Origin: Acidimicrobiia bacterium
Lineage (GTDB): Bacteria > Actinomycetota > Acidimicrobiia > Acidimicrobiales > Poriferisodalaceae
DNA length: 64,000 nucleotides
Direction of reading: 5' to 3'
NCBI GenBank assembly: GCA_022821985.1
Contig: JAJECP010000011.1
Coordinates: 21,522-85,521, forward strand
The position numbers and the translations under genes are program-made. Each line of letters begins with the position of its first letter. Position 1 is the first letter of the stretch. Below are positions 60,601 to 64,000 of this stretch, piece by piece. Below the pieces are notes generated by a model that searched no databases, was not told the DNA's origin, and was given only the letters and a program-made list of their open reading frames with translations.

Positions 60601-62327
60601 GTGGGCGCCTGCAGCTGGGCAGTGGTGTAGCCCATGCCACAGTCCGGGCTGTCAGCCATGCCGGTGGCTTCTACGTCCCAGTAGTTGGCGCCTTCGCTGC
60701 GCTCTCTCTTGCTCAGCGTGCAGCCTCCGGTCAACCCGCCGGACGTGATCTCGGCGTTGGGGCTGCTGACGCGACCTGTGGCATAGTTCGCTCGCATCCA
60801 CGACTGGGTCCATGAGTGCGAATACCCGCCGACTAATCCACCAATGCGCCAACCCGGACTGGAGTGAACCCCGGTGTAGCTGACTGAGCCGGTGGCGTAT
60901 GCCGCCCGCAGGTGACCGTCCGCGCGATAACCGGCCAGGCCGCCGCCTTCGTTGACTGCAACCGTCACGTCTCCGGTGGCGTAAACGGCGGCGACACCGG
61001 ACCCGCTGAGAATTCCCAGCAAGCCGCCGGCCATGCTGCTGCCGGTGACGTCGCCGGTGGCGTAGCTTTCGATAATGAAACCGAAGCGCCAGATGGAGCC
61101 GGCCAGCCCGCCGACCTTGCGCCCTCCCGACACGTCGAGGTCGGAATAGACGCCGCTGACCCTGCCCCGCTCGATATCGCCGGCCAGCGCTCCTACCCGC
61201 GCGCCTCCGACCACCTTGCTGTCCGCGTTGGGGGCGGTCAGCCCGACGTTGCGAACGTGCGCACCGTGGCCGATGATGCCGAACAGTCCGACGTAATCGA
61301 GCACGGGATCGTTGATGTACAGGTTGGCGATGGTGCGCCCGTTGCCTTCGAACTCTGCTGTGAACATCCGAGCGCGCGGGTTGGGAAAGTGGCCGCAACA
61401 CTCAACGATTCCACCGGCAACCGCATGGTGCCAAAATCGATACAGCTCTTTTGCCGAGTTGATCTTCGCTCCGCCGATGAGGGGGTGCCATCCGAGGCCG
61501 TTGTTCCAGTAGGTGTCGCCCGGGTCGGCTCGGCCGTTGGCGTTGGTGTCGAAGTCGAGGTCGGCGCTCAGTTCGTATCCCTCGCAGCCGCCGGTCGGGC
61601 AGCCCATGCCCGTGATGGCGTTGGGGAACGCGACGGCGAGCTTCGCGGCGCCGTCGGGGTCGTGGCCGGTTACCCCGTCCTTGTCGGGCGGGTACACGTC
61701 AGCGGCGCCGTCGCCGTCGAGGTCCCAGCGGATCGCGTTCAGCTGTGCCAGGTTGCAGATCTCGATCAGGCCGTCGTCGTCGATGTCGTAGTCGCCGCCG
61801 GCGGCGGCGGTGCACGGGTCGCTGCGCGGCGGGCCGACCTCGTCGATCTTGAGCTGGAAACTGGCCAGCAGCCGCCCGCCGGTGTGCAGCCGATGCACAC
61901 GGACACGGCTCGTGTACCAGCCCGGCGTCACATCGCCCACCTCGACCCGCAACCCGTAGGCCGCCGACGAGTTCGCGGCAACCGTCACCTCACACGGACA
62001 CTCCCCCAGCCTGCTGTTTCCCGGCAGCGGCGGACTGAACACGCTCTCATCGAGCGCATCCGCGGCGCCGCTCTCGCTGATGGAGAACGTCGCATCAGCC
62101 GGGCTGTTGTTGATCAGCCGGATCACCAAATCGCACACAGCATCAGACCGCAGCCTGCCCTGCGCAGGAACCGGACACGGGTCCTTGCCGGTCCCGGTAT
62201 CAGGCTGAACCGACGCCTGAACCGGCGGCAAACCAGCCGACGCCCCAACAGGGCTCAGCGACAGCGCAACCAGAACAGTCGCAACCGAAGCAACAACCAG
62301 ACCAGTGAACCGTCGCGGCATCAGCAT
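57687..62327 (-). CDS. Large secreted Calx-beta/PPC/GLUG repeat protein
   Basis: About 1546 aa from ATG 62327 (an open frame extends upstream, but a signal peptide begins here: RRFTGLVVASVATVLVALSL). Residues about 180-250 hold Asp-rich, calcium-binding-like loops (DYDIDDDGLIEI, DFDTNANGRADPGD). About 370-550 has GLUG-like repeats of the GGLVGG...YATG type. Then come tandem Calx-beta-like repeats (TVPTSGSVTLTVATANDSAD type), a PPC-like domain about 880-990, a Cys-framed module (CVPSLPSDAV...LEALEQC), more repeats, and a C-terminal Calx-beta domain. Probably a calcium-stabilised surface adhesin or matrix protein. No anchor or sortase motif is seen at the C-terminus. Confidence 0.85.
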   Translation of the reverse strand: MLMPRRFTGLVVASVATVLVALSLSPVGASAGLPPVQASVQPDTGTGKDPCPVPAQGRLRSDAVCDLVIRLINNSPADATFSISESGAADALDESVFSPPLPGNSRLGECPCEVTVAANSSAAYGLRVEVGDVTPGWYTSRVRVHRLHTGGRLLASFQLKIDEVGPPRSDPCTAAAGGDYDIDDDGLIEICNLAQLNAIRWDLDGDGAADVYPPDKDGVTGHDPDGAAKLAVAFPNAITGMGCPTGGCEGYELSADLDFDTNANGRADPGDTYWNNGLGWHPLIGGAKINSAKELYRFWHHAVAGGIVECCGHFPNPRARMFTAEFEGNGRTIANLYINDPVLDYVGLFGIIGHGAHVRNVGLTAPNADSKVVGGARVGALAGDIERGRVSGVYSDLDVSGGRKVGGLAGSIWRFGFIIESYATGDVTGSSMAGGLLGILSGSGVAAVYATGDVTVAVNEGGGLAGYRADGHLRAAYATGSVSYTGVHSSPGWRIGGLVGGYSHSWTQSWMRANYATGRVSSPNAEITSGGLTGGCTLSKRERSEGANYWDVEATGMADSPDCGMGYTTAQLQAPTGYTGIYADWNVDVNVGYHGSFLGPGDDPWDFGTSTQYPVLKYCAEKPGIETPDGQPYCPLQPDNQRDPSSGQVETDSSPVVNVAAATNISEGQSAAFVIAANPSASADLPVNISVTATGDYGVTAETTTVTVPAGGSYTLSVATADDSVDEDDGTVTVTIDTGTGYTVSETSGAASVTVHDDDEPKLSIAAVDTDIAEGGVAVFALTAVPVPASPLSVNVSVVQSGDFGVSPGSRQVTVPTSGSVTLTVATANDSADEADGSVTATVSAGRGYAVSATAGSATVAVADDDDPVLTGDPCVVALSGDGSVTGEWAAGCVSSVRGGRYALFYSFSLDSPSVVTVDLESSVDTYMYLRAGVGQKQGAVLESDDDGGDGYDSRISRTLAAGGYTIEATTYRASAAGSFTLTVAGIPAQTVVQPDAELQQDPEVSITAGADIVEGGVATFTVSAVPAPSAGLDVTVAVTASGGFGVAPGSRTVTVPTSGSVTLTVATTDDSADEADGSVDAAVAAGSGYTVSATGGSASVAVADDDDPPVPPSVCVPSLPSDAVTVSEVTGWRDGHSGAAHVLRWNRVLAALGADTGVSAMTVEQSRAYESQFMHSRWDRVTRTLEALEQCDDPPPPPPPVVDPEISITAGGGITEGGDATFTITADPAPSVALTVDVTVAQTGDLGVSPGTRAVTIPTSGAVMLSVATTNDAADEADGSVTAAVDAGSGYTVSATAGSASVAVADDDDPAPPPPPVVDPEVSISAAGGVTEGGDAAFTVTAVPAPAAPLTVTVSVAQVGDFGAGIGSRQVIVPTSSSVTLTVATADDGADEADGSVTVTVDAGSGYTVSATAGTATVAVADDDPASPPPPPSSKPTITVDDATAGEGDGAVEFTVRLSAASTAAVTVYYAANPGTAMPYADYLPEWGRITFAAGDTSKTVRVSLIDDRTPGEGDETFVLKLILTDTTHATLADSQAQGTITDND

Positions 62328-62425
62328 CCGAACCCCCGTCGCGCACACCCGCCCCGAAACAGCCGAGACGATCGCACACATCGTCGCACAAGCAACCCGC
62401 GGCCCGGCACGCATCAGCGGGCGCT

Positions 62426-62464
62426 GCAGGACTCGAACCCGCGACCCCCTCCTTGCAACGGAGA
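62426..62464 (-). tRNA. tRNA-like fragment (T-arm and anticodon arm, UGC)
   Basis: On the minus strand, an anticodon stem (tctcc/ggagg) with loop gttgcaa gives anticodon UGC (Ala), a five-base variable region, and a T-arm with gcggg, loop ttcgagt and cctgc. Spacing is right for a tRNA. The acceptor stem and a convincing D-arm are not found in the flanks, and no CCA follows. So this is a degenerate tRNA or a chance resemblance, not a confident functional gene. Confidence 0.35.
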
Positions 62465-62519
62465 TGCCAGCGCGTCCCCTACCGCATCATCCCCGGCATC
62501 TGCTGACCCAGCTCAACCG

Positions 62520-64000
62520 TCAGTCGTTGTCGGTGATGGTGCCCTGCGCCTGGCTGTCGGCGAGCGTGGCGTGGGCGGTGTCGGACAGGATCAGCTTGAG
62601 CACGAAAGTCTCGTCCCCCTCGCCGCCGGTGCGGTCGTCGATGAGCGAGACCCGCACAGTCTTCGAGGTGTCGCCCGCAGCGAAAGTGACCCGGCCCCAG
62701 TCAGGCAGGTAATCGGCGTAGGGCATCGCGGTGCCCGGGTTGGCGGCGTAGTACACGGTCACAGCCGCGCTGCTGGCCGCGCTGAGCCTCACAATGAACT
62801 CGACCGCGCCATCGCCCTCGCCCGCGGTCGCGTCGCCCACCGATATCGACGGCTTCGACGACAACGGCGGCGGCGCGGGGTCGTCGTCGTCGGCCACCGC
62901 CACCGTCGCAGCAGCCGCTGTCTGGGACACGCTGTAACCCGCGCCTGTGTCGAGCGTGACCGTCACCGACCCGTCAGCCTCATCCGTCGAGTCGTTCGCG
63001 GTGGCCACCCTCAGCGTGGCACTGCCCGACGTGGAGACGGTCACGGTTCGTGTTGCCGGCGTCACGCCGAAATCGCCGGACTGGGAAACCGACACCGTGA
63101 CAGTCAGCGATGTTGCAGGTGCGGGGTCGACAGTGAGGGTGAACACCGCGTCGCCGCCCTCTGTCACACCAGCCCCGGCCGTGATGCTGACCTCAGGATC
63201 GACCGCAGGCGGAGGCGGCGGGTCGTCGTCATCTGCGACCGCCACCGTGGCCGACCCATTGGCGTTTGAGATCGTGTAGCCGCTGCCAGCACCCACCGTG
63301 ACCGTCACCGACCCGTCAGCCTCATCCGCCGAGTCGTTCGCCGTGGCCACCCTCAGCGTCACACTGCCCGACGTCGGCACCGTGACCGACCGAGCACCCG
63401 GCGACACACCGAAATCACCCGCCTGAACCACCGTCACCTCCACTGTCAACGGCGCAGACGGCGCCGGAACCGCCGTGACCGTGAACATCGCGTCGCCGCC
63501 CTCAGTGATCCCGCCGCCGGCCGCGACGCTCACCTCAGGATCGACCACAGGCGGAAGCGGGGGTGCGGGGTCGTCGTCATCGGCAACCGCGACGGCGGCT
63601 GAACCGCTGACAGTCGACACGGTGTAACCCGTCCCGGTGTCGACGGTGACCGTGACCGACCCGTCGGCCTCGTCCGCGGTGTCGTTCGCCGTGGCCACCG
63701 TCAGCATCACACTGCCCGACGTCGGCACCGTGACCGACCGAGCACCCGGCGACACACCGAAATCGCCGGACTGGGAGACCGACACCGTGACTGTCAGCGG
63801 TGCTGCAGGTGCGGGGTCGGCAGTGACGGTGAACGTCGCGTCGCCGCCCTCTGTCACATCAGCCCCGGCCGTGATGCTGACCTCGGGCGTCGCGGCCGGC
63901 GGGTCGCCGCATTGTTCGAGAGCCTCCAGAGTGCGGGTGACGCGGTCCCAGCGGCTGAACATGAACACGCTCTCATTCGCGCGGGACTGCTCCACGGTCA
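62520..64000 (-). CDS. Calx-beta repeat protein, start outside window
   Basis: The C-terminal 493 residues are seen; the frame is open to the edge and the sequence begins inside the module that also occurs in the neighbour (TVEQSRAN...SRWDRVTRTLEALEQC). It then has three or four Calx-beta-like repeats separated by Pro-rich linkers (DDDPAPPLPPVVDPEVS) and the same C-terminal Calx-beta domain (VYYAANPGTAMPYADY, RVSLIDDRTGGEGDETFVL). The last 110 residues are almost the same as those of the protein ending at 57687, pointing to tandem duplication. Confidence 0.85.
   Translation of the reverse strand, partial: TVEQSRANESVFMFSRWDRVTRTLEALEQCGDPPAATPEVSITAGADVTEGGDATFTVTADPAPAAPLTVTVSVSQSGDFGVSPGARSVTVPTSGSVMLTVATANDTADEADGSVTVTVDTGTGYTVSTVSGSAAVAVADDDDPAPPLPPVVDPEVSVAAGGGITEGGDAMFTVTAVPAPSAPLTVEVTVVQAGDFGVSPGARSVTVPTSGSVTLRVATANDSADEADGSVTVTVGAGSGYTISNANGSATVAVADDDDPPPPPAVDPEVSITAGAGVTEGGDAVFTLTVDPAPATSLTVTVSVSQSGDFGVTPATRTVTVSTSGSATLRVATANDSTDEADGSVTVTLDTGAGYSVSQTAAAATVAVADDDDPAPPPLSSKPSISVGDATAGEGDGAVEFIVRLSAASSAAVTVYYAANPGTAMPYADYLPDWGRVTFAAGDTSKTVRVSLIDDRTGGEGDETFVLKLILSDTAHATLADSQAQGTITDND

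Noticed and set aside
4911..62414. Many long open frames antisense or frame-shifted to the recognised genes, some over 300 codons (for example 3567-4841 minus, 7852-9144 plus, 42760-44430 minus).
   Set aside because: They lie wholly over strong genes, show Arg/Ala/Pro-rich composition and no motif, as expected in high-GC DNA where alternate frames stay open.
1..64000. CRISPR arrays, rRNA genes, complete prophage or integrase.
   Set aside because: None seen: no regularly spaced identical repeats with unique spacers, no rRNA sequence, and no integrase or phage structural motif. The 23-bp repeats at 56819 are only three and are not identical.

Overview
The window is about 64 kb of high-GC DNA. 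Coding is dense on both strands, starts are often GTG, and several promoters look leaderless. The gene content points to an actinomycete, most likely of the Acidimicrobiia type. It includes an F420-type luciferase-like oxidoreductase next to a PPOX-fold protein, a single-chain acyl-CoA carboxylase, acyl-CoA dehydrogenase, a thiolase/DUF35 pair and many small toxin-antitoxin units. The taxon is inferred from gene content; no rRNA or other marker is present.

Layout. 1-3.6 kb: the 3' end of a class III aminotransferase, then a small island (two small membrane proteins and a secreted RCC1-like repeat protein) closed by a second copy of the aminotransferase 3' end. 3.6-25.5 kb: ordinary catabolic metabolism (alcohol dehydrogenase, MFS carrier, acyl-CoA carboxylase, nitroreductase, acyl-CoA dehydrogenase, aminotransferases, amidohydrolases, nicotinamidase, chorismate mutase, thiolase/DUF35). 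It is interrupted by two DUF4143 ATPases, a nucleotidyltransferase toxin-like pair, a transposase remnant and, at its end, a broken vapBC. 26.4-31.4 kb: a three-gene restriction-modification-like operon of two paralogous DNA methyltransferases and a PD-(D/E)XK nuclease. 32-33.7 kb: divergent PPOX and LLM-type oxidoreductases.

33.8-51.2 kb is the most interesting part: what looks like a methylated-amine catabolic locus. The plus-strand run is an XRE-cupin regulator, two small membrane proteins, an Amt transporter, three micro membrane proteins (47-70 aa), another membrane protein, and a DUF1989-GcvT protein with the architecture of trimethylamine N-oxide demethylase (Tdm). After an inserted PIN/RHH pair come a flavin monooxygenase of the trimethylamine monooxygenase (Tmm) type and a DAO-family flavoprotein. 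Facing them on the minus strand is gmaS-mgsA-mgsB-mgsC (gamma-glutamylmethylamide synthetase and the three-part N-methylglutamate synthase), followed by a 151-aa orphan protein and a second DAO-family flavoprotein. Read together: TMA to TMAO (Tmm), TMAO to dimethylamine plus formaldehyde/C1 (Tdm), monomethylamine to gamma-glutamylmethylamide to N-methylglutamate (GmaS, MgsABC), with N-methylglutamate oxidised perhaps by the flavoproteins and nitrogen handled with the Amt protein. I do not see a canonical dimethylamine monooxygenase or a four-subunit N-methylglutamate dehydrogenase.

51.6-57.7 kb: a third DUF4143 ATPase, two intact vapBC modules with leaderless-looking promoters, an alpha/beta hydrolase, a PPOX protein, a DoxX-like membrane protein and a two-pore-helix ion channel. 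57.7-64 kb: two tandem, clearly related, secreted Calx-beta repeat proteins. The second runs off the window, and a tRNA-like fragment lies between them.
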